Source of the DNA: Escallonia rubra
Taxonomy: Eukaryota > Streptophyta > Magnoliopsida > Escalloniales > Escalloniaceae
Length of the DNA stretch: 64,000 bases
Assembly: GCA_033065855.1 (NCBI GenBank)
Contig: JAVXUO010000913.1
Location: forward strand, 124,001-188,000
Direction: 5' to 3'
Under the pieces are notes generated by a model, which saw only the letters and a list, made by a program, of their open reading frames with translations, ran no database searches and was not told the origin of the DNA. Every line of letters begins with the position of its first letter. Position 1 is the first letter of the stretch. The position numbers were made by a program, and so were the translations under genes. Below, in pieces: positions 1-10,700 of this stretch.

Positions 1-441
1 TGTCTCCTCTTGCATCGGCTTACTTCATCAACTTTGCACAAACCACTTCGTATCACTTGGGTATCTAGAGGTCTAAGGTGAGTGTGACAACACTCACTTT
101 ATTGTAGATATCCTCGATTAGTGATGTGATGATTGACCAAGACATACTCTGGTTTTGATAATACCTAAACATTGATGAATGTTTTTAAAATGGGCTAATT
201 ACACCTATGTCCCTGAGGTTTGGGGGTAATTACACTCAAGGACACAAAGTTTCAAAATGTAACACTTATGTCCCAAAAATGTTTCAAATGTATCACCCGT
301 GTCCAACCGTTAGGGTTCCATCCAAAAAATATACTGTTCACCATTTTGTATTTTAAAAATGACAATACTACCCTTGTACTGTATATATTGAAAAATATAT
401 GTTTATTATTATATATGATTTATTTATCAGTTTTAGTTTTA

Positions 442-630
442 GGATATTCTTGAAACCCTAATTTGCAAATTAGGATATTCTTGAAACCCTAATCTGCAAA
501 TTAGGATTTTCTTGAAACCCTAATTTGCAAATTAGGGTTTTCTTGAAAAAAAAATTCAATGTTCAAATTAGGGTTTTCTTGAAAAATATCCAATGTTCAA
601 ATTAGGGTTTTCTTGAAAAATATCCAATGT
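442..630. repeat. 31/34-bp minisatellite inside MULE copy 1
   Basis: Three units of about 31 bp containing GAAACCCTAATTTGCAAATT are followed by units of about 34 bp containing TATCCAATGTTCAAATTAGG. The AAACCCTAA and TTAGGGTTT strings resemble plant telomere repeat by chance but are embedded in longer units, so this is not telomeric DNA. Confidence 0.8.
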
Positions 631-649
631 CTTCCCCGGCTAACTCATC

Positions 650-745
650 GGCAGCCCCTTCCCCTCGCCCCACGCAGGCAGCCCCTTCCCCTCGCCCCAC
701 GCCGACAGCCCCCTCCCCTCGCCCCACGCCGGTAGTCCCTTCCCT
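650..745. repeat. 27-bp GC-rich minisatellite inside MULE copy 1
   Basis: About three and a half units of 27 bp with core CAGCCCCTTCCCCTCGCCCC lie in tandem. It forms part of the C-rich cargo of the surrounding element and explains the repetitive proline- or glycine-rich frames found here. Confidence 0.8.
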
Positions 746-2350
746 CTTACACGCCATGGCAGCCCCACTACCGGCAGCACACGCGGTCGCCGGCGCCGGC
801 GACTAACTCCGTTCCCCGCGCCTTCACCGAAATGCCCCTTCATCGTGCCTCTGCGAGCATCGCGCCGATGCGATCGTGCCGTTACCACTGCAACCGTCCG
901 GTCAGCAGCCCGTCGCCGGCCAGCAACTCCGATCAGCAGCCCGTCGCCGGCCAGTAACTTCGATCAGCAGCCCCACGCTCCTTCACCGAGCGCCATCACC
1001 AACGCCTCAGCTGCCATCTCGAGGGAAGGCGACGCCGGCGACGGGAAAGGGGAAGGGGGAGGGTGGGGGCGACGGGGAAGGGGAAGGGGAAGGGGAAGGG
1101 GAAGGGTGCGGCGACAGGCGAAGGGTGATGTCAGACAAAAATGGCCAAATGGGCTTGGGGGGGGGGAAGTAATGACATTAAAAATAAGAAGATGAAATAA
1201 TGGCATTGAAAAATAAATAAGGTTCCAACTCAGGGGTAATAAAGTCTTTTCATTAAAACCGTTAGGGTTTTTAAGATTCCGTTTGGTCAATGGACATAAG
1301 TGTAATTTGTCCAAACTATTGTCCTTGGCTGTAATTACCAAACCTCAGGGATATAAGTGTAATTTGCCCTTTTTAAAATTGTAGCTTTATACTTTATGCA
1401 TAAAGATACAAAAGTGTCATGTGGAGAGCTCAAATATTGATCATAGTTGAATTGCACTTAAGATGATAGGATTATAGCATCAATGACAAGGAGCTAAATT
1501 GACCTTTAAGACCTTGCATAGAAGGTACGAGAAGCATAATAAAAGAAGTGGCCAAAAGACATGTTTTGGAATTTGACTTTGTAAATTTTCTAACATGTTC
1601 AAGTCAACACGAAACACGTTGATTTAGTCAATCAAAATTTTGGTTTTAAAGTTAATTTTTGACACCAAACGACTTTTTTTTCTAAATATTTTGGTCAACA
1701 TAAAGTTGTATTTCAATCAACTGAAACGCTACAAATTTGAGCATTTATTGCTCAAGTAAAGGGCCATTTTCTCACTCACAACTTTAGTAATTGAAATTGG
1801 GCAGCATTTGTCCATATCTAAGCATTATAAACACCTTTAGACTTTGCAATCAAAAGAACTAAAGTTTATTTAGTCAAATGTCACTTAAACTCATCTGCCA
1901 TCTTAAATTCAACTAAGAATTTATTTTGAGCTCTTTCATCAATACACTTTTAATTAGTTCCACAATTGTTCATATTTTTTCTTTATAAAGAAAGCTTTTG
2001 TAAACTTTAACCTATAGGATTGGAGCAAAGCTTGGGGTTGTCAAAGCTTGATTTTGGTTTGGGTATGATAGTAAGGAATTTTAAGTGCATACATCTTGGC
2101 CTGAAAAAGAAAATCATTTTCAAGAGATAAAAGATGGACGAAGGTTCAGAGATAATTTAAGCAGAACCATTTAGATCTTTGTCTTAAATATATTTAAGCT
2201 CAATATCTTTATTTAGTTGTCATATGCTTGTTTTGAGCATGTTTAAGTTATTTATTTCTTAAATTTCTTACTTGGTCGATTATGGTAATTGTTTGTGGTC
2301 AAGTCTTGAATTCCCAATCATTATAAAATACCCTTTTAATCAGCAATCAG

Positions 2351-2357
2351 CTCCACC

Positions 2358-2388
<31 letters not shown>

Positions 2389-2400
2389 AAAAAAAAAAAC
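2351..2400. repeat. Poly-C / (CA)n / poly-A simple sequence
   Basis: A run of about 20 C passes into a CA dinucleotide run and then an A run, at the C-rich 3' end of the fossil LTR. Confidence 0.8.
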
Positions 2401-5079
2401 AAACCCAAAACACCCCTATCACTTTTAAGGTTATTTTACAGGTTTCATCATTGCTTCTTCTTATATTCTCCTCATGTTAACTCATTAACCTACGCATTCG
2501 CACTTCATATACATTAGCCTTTTATGTGCATTTCTTCTTATTTGCCTAATATTTTGAATCATAATATCGTCATCGGCCTTCTTGCAATGATTCTATAAAA
2601 AAAATTCCTCAGCGTCGGAGGCATATTACAATTATGACCGTGTGAGACTCCAAAGGCACACCTCCAATTTACACGTCATGTTTATATCTTGGCAACATGT
2701 TCGTCAATTTCTCCCATTGTGCAAATTTAATCATACCTAAAAATATCCTTAATAGGTACTTCTTACCCATCCATATTTGCTTCAACCCCAAATCTCGTCT
2801 TAGTCTTCTAAATTGCATTCTTATACTCATGTATTTAGTTATGCTAACCATAAATCTTTTTTAACATCTACGAGTATATTGGGTGAGGTAATTGTTTGAA
2901 ATTTTCACTTTTGCTGAGAATTTGACATTAGTTTGAATGAAATTTAAAATTTGATAAATAGTGTGAATTTTGTGAAATTCTATGACAAATTTTGCATCCC
3001 CACACCAGTTGAAATATTAATCAGAAATATTAATCATTATAGAGTACTAGTTTTTGTCAGATCTATATGAAAAATACCTTCCATGATTCAAACTACGTTT
3101 ACACCCTATTTCTTTATCATTTTGCAATCCTTCATCTCTCTCGGTTCCAACCACCTCATTTTGTCTTTTGTTTCAGCAATTCAACAATAATCTATTCATT
3201 TCTATGCTATAGTCAAGGGACACTCATCCAACAAACATTAAACTTTGAAAATGCCAAACATTAAACTTTGTAAATCAGATTTTACTAAATGCATGAATTT
3301 AAAAATGAAGGATTTCAAACTTTCGAGTATTTTGAAATTCTACGTCAGAACACGCTCTAAATTTACTTCTTTGTAACCTTAATCTATTCATAACAATGTT
3401 CTCAAATGTACACGGCTTGTCCCTCTTGATTTAGAAAAAAATTAACTGTCCAAATTAATATGCCCGAAGCAAGATAACGACATCTGACTAGCTTTAGTGC
3501 CCTCAAACTCCGTAATAGATCTCGATTTTGGTTCGGCACCCACTTAAAACAATCTTTTGGGCTCTGTGAGTAGGTATTCAAAGTAGAAGCCATGAAGTAC
3601 AAAGCTGCACTCACCATTTTTCCAAACAATATTGCTCCGCAAGGGTCACCTTTTGCAGGTCAATAATTTTGCATGGCTCTTGTACACGATCTTATTGGTT
3701 TCCTCCAATACTTCAGTGTGTTCAAATATTTATTATAGAAGATGATCAGATAAACCATATCATATCCTCTACATCAAGAATGTATACAGTAGCTGCTATA
3801 TGGACTCATCTGGTTGAACTAACATAGATTATCTCGATGGTTATGATAGTCATATATGAGCATTTCATGAAGTTTTCATTTAATCATCTGGATGAATTGC
3901 ATGTGTGTCATGCAACTGGCCTTTTCACTTGACTATAATGGCAAACACATGTAAAATAATACTATATCAAACTTGAGGAAGCAAATTACTGAACAAGACA
4001 AAGCTACCAAGTATTTTCAGTTTCATAAGTTACATAAACGGTTGGCAAGTTTTGAACCGTAAGAGAGCCAAATAATGAGGCTAAGAGTTATCTGTTGTAC
4101 AACATTTCTACTGTAACAATTTAATTTAATGACAAAAGATTATTATAAAAAAGTTTTCTCGTTGTTATTAAATTTTATAGTGACAATCTTTTATTGTTAA
4201 AATGCATTTTGCAATATTTTGTTTACTATAGCTGAGCATCACGCTCCGGTTAATGACTCTCAAATTTTTTATTTTATCCATCTATAGACCATAGCAAAGA
4301 ATTCCCCCTTACTTAATGGGTACTCTCGTACTTAACGGGTACATATCTCAGAAGTGTGATAAGTTATCACACTAATTAAAAAATTCACTCCAGACTAGTT
4401 TTTTTTTTATTATTATCAAATTTTGATTTTCCATACATACTCCACTTGTTGGAAAGATAGAGTGACGAACAGTTAAAAAAAACAGAAAGAAATGTGTCAC
4501 AAGAAGACTTGAATTTTGAAAGGTAGTTATCTTGTGAATTTTGATAAAAAAAAACTAGTATGGAGTAATTATTTCAGCTGAAAATTCTGCCCCCCAAATC
4601 CCTTCGAGTGTTACAAAAATTCTCTTTTCTAAAATAGTGAATTTCATTAAAGATACTTTATAAATCCTCAAAGTACAGTTGCCGGATGAAACACATCATC
4701 CAAAAACACTCTTAAAGATAACCAGTGTTCTGTCAGCAAAAGAGTATTAGATTTAGTAATTAGAACTTGAATTTGGTCACACCCTACACAAATTTGATTA
4801 ATCACAAGTTTAACGAAACTCGTGCTTAATTAATAGGGAAAAATTCTTGTTTTTTTTTCTTTTCCACCTCTTCAATTTTTAAAAATTTCAAGTACGTGAT
4901 GAAACATCATATTAACCTATGTACAACTAGAGGTGATCAACCATAATTAAACTTTGCACCAAAAAAAAAAAAAACCATAATTAAACCAATGGTCATTGTC
5001 TCAAATTATATGTCACCATTCAAACTTAGGTGATAGGTACTATCAGAAAGAACTTAAAATGTTAATTTACAATGTATCT
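2401..5079. other. AT-rich intergenic DNA, no gene recognised
   Basis: Only short frames occur. Those at 2669-2851 and 3402-3629 on the minus strand are open for 60-75 codons but match no family I know. The stretch is AT-rich with poly-A and poly-T runs. It may be decayed repeat material. Confidence 0.6.
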
Positions 5080-5305
5080 CACGCTCCGGGATACAACTAA
5101 ATTAAGCATTGGGCAAGTCGTGCAATTTCAGCTGTTACGCTCCGGGATACAACGCGCTTTGTGAGAAGAGTGGAGCTCTTATCCTTTTAAAAACTATCTG
5201 ACTTTCACGAAGTGTAAAAGTTTCCCCTTTGACATTGAAGCTCGTTGGCAAGTTTGTCTTACAAGACGCCTCGTGAAAAGAGTGGAGCTCGCATCCTTAA
5301 TAAGA
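5080..5305. repeat. Interleaved short direct duplications
   Basis: ACGCTCCGGGATACAAC occurs at about 5082 and again at about 5137. A longer unit with core AGAGTGGAGCTC followed by ATCCTT occurs at about 5165 and again at about 5279. The two repeats alternate within 225 bp. A shorter CACGCTCCGG stretch also lies near 4240. No coding meaning is apparent. Confidence 0.6.
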
Positions 5306-5689
5306 CTAAGGCTTATTCCACAAAATCATCGGTTAAAAATGTGTTAGGACTAAGGATTGCGGGGGTTCCCATTCCATTACGGAAGTCCTTTTCAACAATC
5401 CTGGCACTCGGATGATCAGCCCATTTCCCTTTGATAGAAAACAAAAACATGAAAGCTGGACTTTAGAAGGGCATACATCATTCTTAAATTGTATTCATAT
5501 TTTTTGTAATACTTCTAAAATATAAGATAACGGCCACCAATGATATATTGTTACTTCTCTCTGAAGTTTGGTGGAGCAACAAAACAATCAGACTTTGCTG
5601 CACTCGTCTATACAGATAAACATGCTCTACTTGGATTTTTCGTACGATCTATTTATATGATATTGATATTATCTCGATATATGCTTTAG

Positions 5690-6165
5690 CTATTTCAGAG
5701 ACTATAACTTGTATTTTGTCTCATCACCTCACACATCTACATTGTTATTTGTCTAATCTTCGTATGTTACCCCAGCTGAAAGGTAATGTATATATTCCCC
5801 CGCATGTGAGCACGATGGTTTTGGTTCTATGTAAAGCTAGTCTGTCGGTGCATGCCGTGTATGTATCGCAAAGTGGGAATGAAAGACAGGACTTGGCTTT
5901 TCATCTGGCAAATCAGACTACTTGGCAGTCGATCTTTTATACATCAGGAGTGGTGGTACAGTTTAGGTTCTCAATCATGATGATTATAAATAAGCTATGT
6001 GATTTTTGGTAGTCAGTCCTATTGGTAGGGTTGAGTTGATGTTTACCATGCGCTTTTTTTACTATATTGTGATTCGCCATGTTTATAGGATGAGGCTATC
6101 ATTCTACTGAAAGTTTGGGTCTGATATATATCTTTCTTATACTTTAAAAAAAAAAAAAAAGATGA
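5690..6165 (+). repeat. Unnamed dispersed repeat, copy 1, ending in poly-A
   Basis: Part of this stretch resembles 54780-55260. Shared landmarks are the ATATTCCCCCGCATGTGAGC / ATATCCCTCCATATGTAGCC segment, then a GGAAGAC(T)AGGA-TTGGCTTTT segment, then an A-rich end (15 A at 6147-6161 here). Order and orientation are the same. It could be a retrotransposed 3' end, but the family is not recognised and the similarity is patchy. Confidence 0.35.
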
Positions 6166-6575
6166 CAGCTTTCTCTACGCCACTTCCGAATGACTTGGAC
6201 AAAACTTCAAAAGTTGGGCTACCAACGCAATATTTTGCCTTAAACCATCACCAACATCCACCACTCAAATAGTAACAATAGTGCATTATTTGGGTTTGTT
6301 TGCATGTTTTGTCCACGATGTCCCATTTCACGAAGGTGCTCTCTTTTCAACCTCTCCAAAGAGCTCTCTCTCCCTTGTCAATCTTACGAACAGCTGCTTC
6401 GATACTACTTGGGACTTTAATTTGTTTTAGAAAAGGGACAAAGTGTACGTAGGTTATCAAGAAGAACATGTTTGAACAGTCTGATGCTTTGTTCAAATTG
6501 TACATAGGCAGCAGCAGCCAAAGGTCTAACCCACCATGAGCTTCTAGGAAATTTCCTTGAGCCAGTACCATAGAA

Positions 6576-6583
6576 ATATAAAG
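6576..6583 (+). promoter_or_regulatory. TATA box of the inhibitor-like gene
   Basis: ATATAAAG lies about 50 bp upstream of the start codon at 6633. That implies a 5' leader of only 20-30 nt, plausible for a small single-exon plant gene. Confidence 0.5.
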
Positions 6584-6632
6584 CAACACCGAGCAGCCAC
6601 CAGACATCAAAGGAAGAACAAACGAGAGAGAA

Positions 6633-7217
6633 ATGTGGAAGTGCTCGTTTGTTTCCGCTGCCTCCTGCTTCCTCTTCTTCTTCCTAGTTACTCCCACGAT
6701 CCCCTCCATCGAGGCACTCTGTGTTGATCTGATTAACACAACATGCAAGCAATGCGCGAGTAAGTCTATCGTCTTCGACTACTACTTCTGTTTAACCTCA
6801 CTCCAGGCAGTTCCAGTCAGTCATGTAACAGATGTTCCAGGACTGGCAATCATCGCTATGGAGCTAGCGCTAGGAAATGCCACCGCCACCATTTCAACCA
6901 TCGAAAATATGTTTAGTGGAGGGGCTTTTGATCCTTTCGCCAGGCAGTGTTTACTAGATTGCTTGGAACTATATTCAGATGCTGTGCCGATGCTGGAGCA
7001 GGCGGTTGCAGCATTTTTAGAGGGGCAATTCGATACTGCTAACCTGTTCATGAGTGCAGTCATGGAAGCAGCAGCAACGTGCGAGGTAGGTTTCTCGGAA
7101 AAAGAGGGAGAAGTTACACCACTAACAGGAGAGAACTACGATCTCTTTGAGCTTAGTGATATAGCTCTCTGTATCATCAACTTGCTTTCTCTAGGCTTAC
7201 CATCAGTTACCTCTTAA
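6633..7217 (+). CDS. Invertase/pectin methylesterase inhibitor-like secreted protein (Pla a 1-like)
   Basis: This single-exon gene encodes 194 residues. Residues 1-28 form a signal peptide (hydrophobic core about 12-24, cleavage probably after IEA), so the protein should enter the secretory pathway and act in the cell wall or vacuole. The mature part has the four-helix PMEI/invertase-inhibitor pattern. Cys38 and Cys53 would form the N-terminal hairpin disulphide, and Cys110 and Cys150 the second one. The segments CLELYSDA, FDTANLFMSAVMEA, TCEVGF and ENYDLFELSDIALCI closely resemble the putative invertase inhibitor / plane pollen allergen Pla a 1 subgroup. Extra cysteines (30, 41, 106) are unusual. 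Proteins of this family bind either acid invertase or pectin methylesterase, and sequence alone does not say which. The length is normal and the frame is intact. Convergent with the GOT1 gene downstream. Confidence 0.9.
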   Translation: MWKCSFVSAASCFLFFFLVTPTIPSIEALCVDLINTTCKQCASKSIVFDYYFCLTSLQAVPVSHVTDVPGLAIIAMELALGNATATISTIENMFSGGAFDPFARQCLLDCLELYSDAVPMLEQAVAAFLEGQFDTANLFMSAVMEAAATCEVGFSEKEGEVTPLTGENYDLFELSDIALCIINLLSLGLPSVTS

Positions 7218-7741
7218 ACTTGGTTGGCTATTCTGCTATAGCCACCGGGAAAATGAACACATAGATAAGCTTGGCAGCCGTGATATATCGCATTGCTCAA
7301 AGAACAGAAACTGAGAGTATCCTTAATTGTCAATTCTTACTTTTGAGAAGATCATTACAGTAACTGTTAATTCTATCTAATTTATGACTTACTCGGGCTT
7401 CAAATTCTTCTTCATCCATCCAAATCAACATCTATGGACGGAGGAAAAGGAGTAAAGAGAAAAGATCATCTTATATGCAAAAATGTGACCATGCATGACA
7501 GCATCCACAAGGTAATACCAATTGAATGAAAACCCTAATACTATTGTATGTATGCCGTAAAAGTGGTAAGATTTCCACTACAAAAAATGATATCTGATTG
7601 AGCAATGAAGGTGGAAAAGCAATTGTACCTCAAAATACATTACATCAACAGACACTTCACTTGTAATCGCAACACAGATCAGACACTATCTTATAACACT
7701 TGCAAGTGGTCAACCTATGCACTTCCCAAAACAAACTAAGA
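7218..7741. other. Convergent intergenic region between the inhibitor gene (+) and GOT1 (-)
   Basis: It must hold both 3' untranslated regions. No further frame, repeat or RNA gene is visible. Confidence 0.5.
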
Positions 7742-10700
7742 TTATACAGGCACCCGTTTGCTGCGATAACGGTCAAAGAACTGCAAGAGAAACAAAGAAA
7801 TTAGACCAGAGACTACAATATGATGCATGAACAAATAAAGACCGCTTCAGAAAACATTTTCAACAAGAAATTAAGTATATCAATATCATGCAGGGGTGAA
7901 ATCTTTCTGTGATGTTCGTTTATTCAAGTGTTTTCCTAATTGTTACTAAAGAGTGTCAAAATCTATACTAAAACAGCCATACCACCGAGCTGCTATTTAA
8001 AATGTTAGAAATAGTAAACTAACATAAACTGAAAGGAAAATAAGAGGAAGGGAAAAGTTAAGCATCACACAAGTTCGAGCAAAAAGAAATGCAAATAACC
8101 CATGTAATTTACATTACCACGATAGCTATTGCACGCTTCACGTAATTAAAAGCATTACAGATCTAAAAGTAGGACTATTGACCTGTACTTGTCACCAAAG
8201 CTAACTCGGTGGACAAGTCGAAGCCATTTCTAGGAGATGCAATGACCCCCAACCTCCAATTTTCTAGCATCCGCTTCTGAGCTTTGTGCACAGGGGCCGC
8301 CAATAAGAGCTCAAATACCATGAGAACCGTTAGAAATCGCTTAAAATAGTCACTCTTCTGTGCTATTCTTGTTTGTAACCATCACAGAATATATAATCTG
8401 AACCCTTCAGACCTCCAACCCTTGGTGGATGCCTCATAACCATTTTATCTTTGGCAGGCTAGCGACAAAATAAACCATTTACCATTGTTTCACCGTCATT
8501 TAATGCATGGAGAAGCCCAAAATATGCCTTCCAGTTATGTGACACGGGAACGATTACAAATCATTTAATCTTCTATTTGAAGCAGCTAGATTGCCCAAAA
8601 AGAATCCCCAAGAAATCAAGTTCCTCAGCTGGTGTCTCGTTCAGCTCTTGCATTCGTTTATTCCAACGTCCTACGTCGTACAAATTGGTATGAAATCCCA
8701 CTTCCCAACTCGGCTAGACAACATCCAGCACAACCTTTTTGTGGTTTATCTACTGAAAACACACTCATGGCAGCTAAGGCTCAAATCTGTCCTCCAAAAA
8801 CGCTCTCACGTACACTAGCCCAACGCTGCTACCAAGTAAGTACATGTAGATACTAATTTCCGCATCAATTGATTCTCCAATGCCTTCATTAGAAAACTTA
8901 AGACAAACATGGTAAGGCAAACAAGAGCTTCAATCGAAATTGAAGCTATTAAAACTCAGTCCAATGGACTCCATCCCATGTAGGTTGCAATATGTCTATG
9001 TTGGTTCAAACTAGCTCTGACCGACTATTCAACAATCTACCTCGAGAAGGCATGCCCCCCTTTTCCTTCAAAAGTATATCAATGATTTTTTGCCTCTTAT
9101 TTTAGCCATATGATAACAGGTAAAAGGCATAACTATGTCTGGGTAGGGATCCATGACCTGACAAGAAGGGATTACAAAAATGACTTGCATTCAAGTGCTC
9201 ACTGGATCATATTTACAAAACTGCTTATGTCTTTCATAATTTCTTTCAAAAAACACATTGCTAATAGTAGCATAATAGCCAACATTTTTTATATTGACTA
9301 CTAGTATTCCAGCTTTATCACAAATTACTACAGCTTATAGAAGGCATTTATTTTTCCAATAGAGATGTCACTATTAAAGGAAATTTGATAAAGGAAAAAA
9401 ATATATATATATATATATATGGGTCGTGATCCATTGCTAGCGCTAGCAAGTTGCTAGCGCGATTTGGCCGTCCGCAACATAATGTAGCGGACGATAATTT
9501 ACCGTCCGCTACATTATGTTGCGGACGGTTAAAAAAATTGCTGTTGTGGCACGCGATCTGGCCGTCCATTCTCGCGCGTGGACGGCCAGATTAAGTTGTT
9601 ATCGCTAGCAATGGATCAGCTCCCTATATATATATATATATTACCTGCCTTCTATTAGTTGGACTCTTATATATCCACGAAAAAAATATTGATCCCAGTC
9701 AACAAAGCCCAAAATTAAACGAAGTAATGCATTTGTCAACAAAAATAACTTCCAAAGTTCCACATAAAAACTCTTTAACAAATAATATTGCGGGTTAGAG
9801 AACAAACATACCGATCTAATATATGGCTGTTGGAACACCCAGCCAATAACAGGAATCTTCTGCACAAAAACTGCCAGCGTAGGCCAGAAGCCACTGCACA
9901 TTGCATGCATCAGCAGTCTAGCCTAATTGATGAGCACAGTAACTGAACTTAAAAAGGGAAAAATTCCAACACACCTGAAGAGTACAACGAACCCATAGGA
10001 CTCTAAAATCATTCCCAGAATGGGCCACCCTATGACAACGAAGAAGAAGCCAACACCAAAAGAAATTGTTCCCTGTATACACCAAAAATACTCCAAGTGG
10101 TCAACTAAGGAAGAAAACTGTGTATACCCAAGAGAGAGAGAGAGAGCTAGAGAGAGCGAGAGAGAGAGAGAGAGAGATAGAGAGAGGAAACTCAAAAGAC
10201 AAGCCAAACCTTATAATTGCTTCGTTTCATGAAGAATTGTAGAGAGGACTTCAGTCCAATGGTTAGCATCACTCCTGATAAGAATAGGATCTGATTCAGT
10301 ACCACCAAAAATGCAGCCATGTTAAGCACGCATCAAAAAATAAGCCAAACTAAAAGCAGAGAAAATATAATGGAATACAGGAACCATAAAACGAAGTAAC
10401 TTACATTTCCCATGGCAAGGAGTCCCTTGTCGAAGAAGAATATAATTCCCAAAAAAGAGAAAAAGATGCCAAATCCCGTCAGTCCCAGCCCAATCTCTGT
10501 TTCGTCACAAAGACGCAAATTATTCAGTTAACGAGACTTTCAAAATGCAGTCAATCAGTTCTAGAATAAGTGCAAAACTGATCCATCTAAACACATTCCA
10601 GAGAAATATGGAAAAATAGGATAACTTTTAAACGCAAATGCAGATGTATATGTTTGTATAGATAAGATGCAATTACTAACAATATGAGGTCTTCGTTTAG

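Larger units (their letters stand above)
192..1369 (+). mobile_element. Non-autonomous Mutator-type (MULE) element, copy 1
   Basis: The two ends are inverted repeats of roughly 80 bp, beginning GGGCTAATTACACC on the left and, read on the other strand, GGGCAAATTACACT on the right. The element is flanked by a perfect 10-bp direct repeat TTTTTAAAAT (182-191 and 1370-1379), the target-site size expected for Mutator elements. The length is 1178 bp. The interior is a 31/34-bp minisatellite, then a GC-rich block that opens several long but low-complexity frames. No transposase is visible. An inverted relative lies at 32498-33678. Confidence 0.85.
150..2375 (+). mobile_element. Fossil copia-like solo LTR, split by a Mutator-type insertion
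   Basis: The left part begins with a TTTTGATAATACC-like stretch near 150, typical of a plant copia LTR start. The right part (about 1980-2375) carries the AAGCTTGGGGTTGTCAAAGC and AGCAGAACCATTTAGATC stretches and ends in a C-rich tract. The same landmarks occur in the same order in the second LTR at 53083-54360. No internal coding region is present, so this is a solo LTR or remnant. The element at 192-1369 sits inside it. Its ends are eroded and approximate, and it is an old, broken fossil. Confidence 0.5.

Noticed and set aside
451-620. Interstitial telomere repeat (AAACCCTAA / TTAGGGTTT)
   Set aside because: The strings are spaced inside 31- and 34-bp units rather than as 7-bp head-to-tail repeats.
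640-1341. Long overlapping frames of 82-125 codons in MULE copy 1
   Set aside because: They come from GC-rich tandem repeats inside a transposon with verified target repeats; the translations are low complexity on both strands.
5716-6012. 98-codon plus-strand frame as a gene
   Set aside because: It lies in a dispersed repeat; the copy at 54704-54958 is open in a different extent, and no family is recognised.
6347-7063. Minus-strand frames over the inhibitor gene
   Set aside because: The plus-strand frame has a signal peptide and the PMEI cysteine pattern; the antisense frames have no family features.
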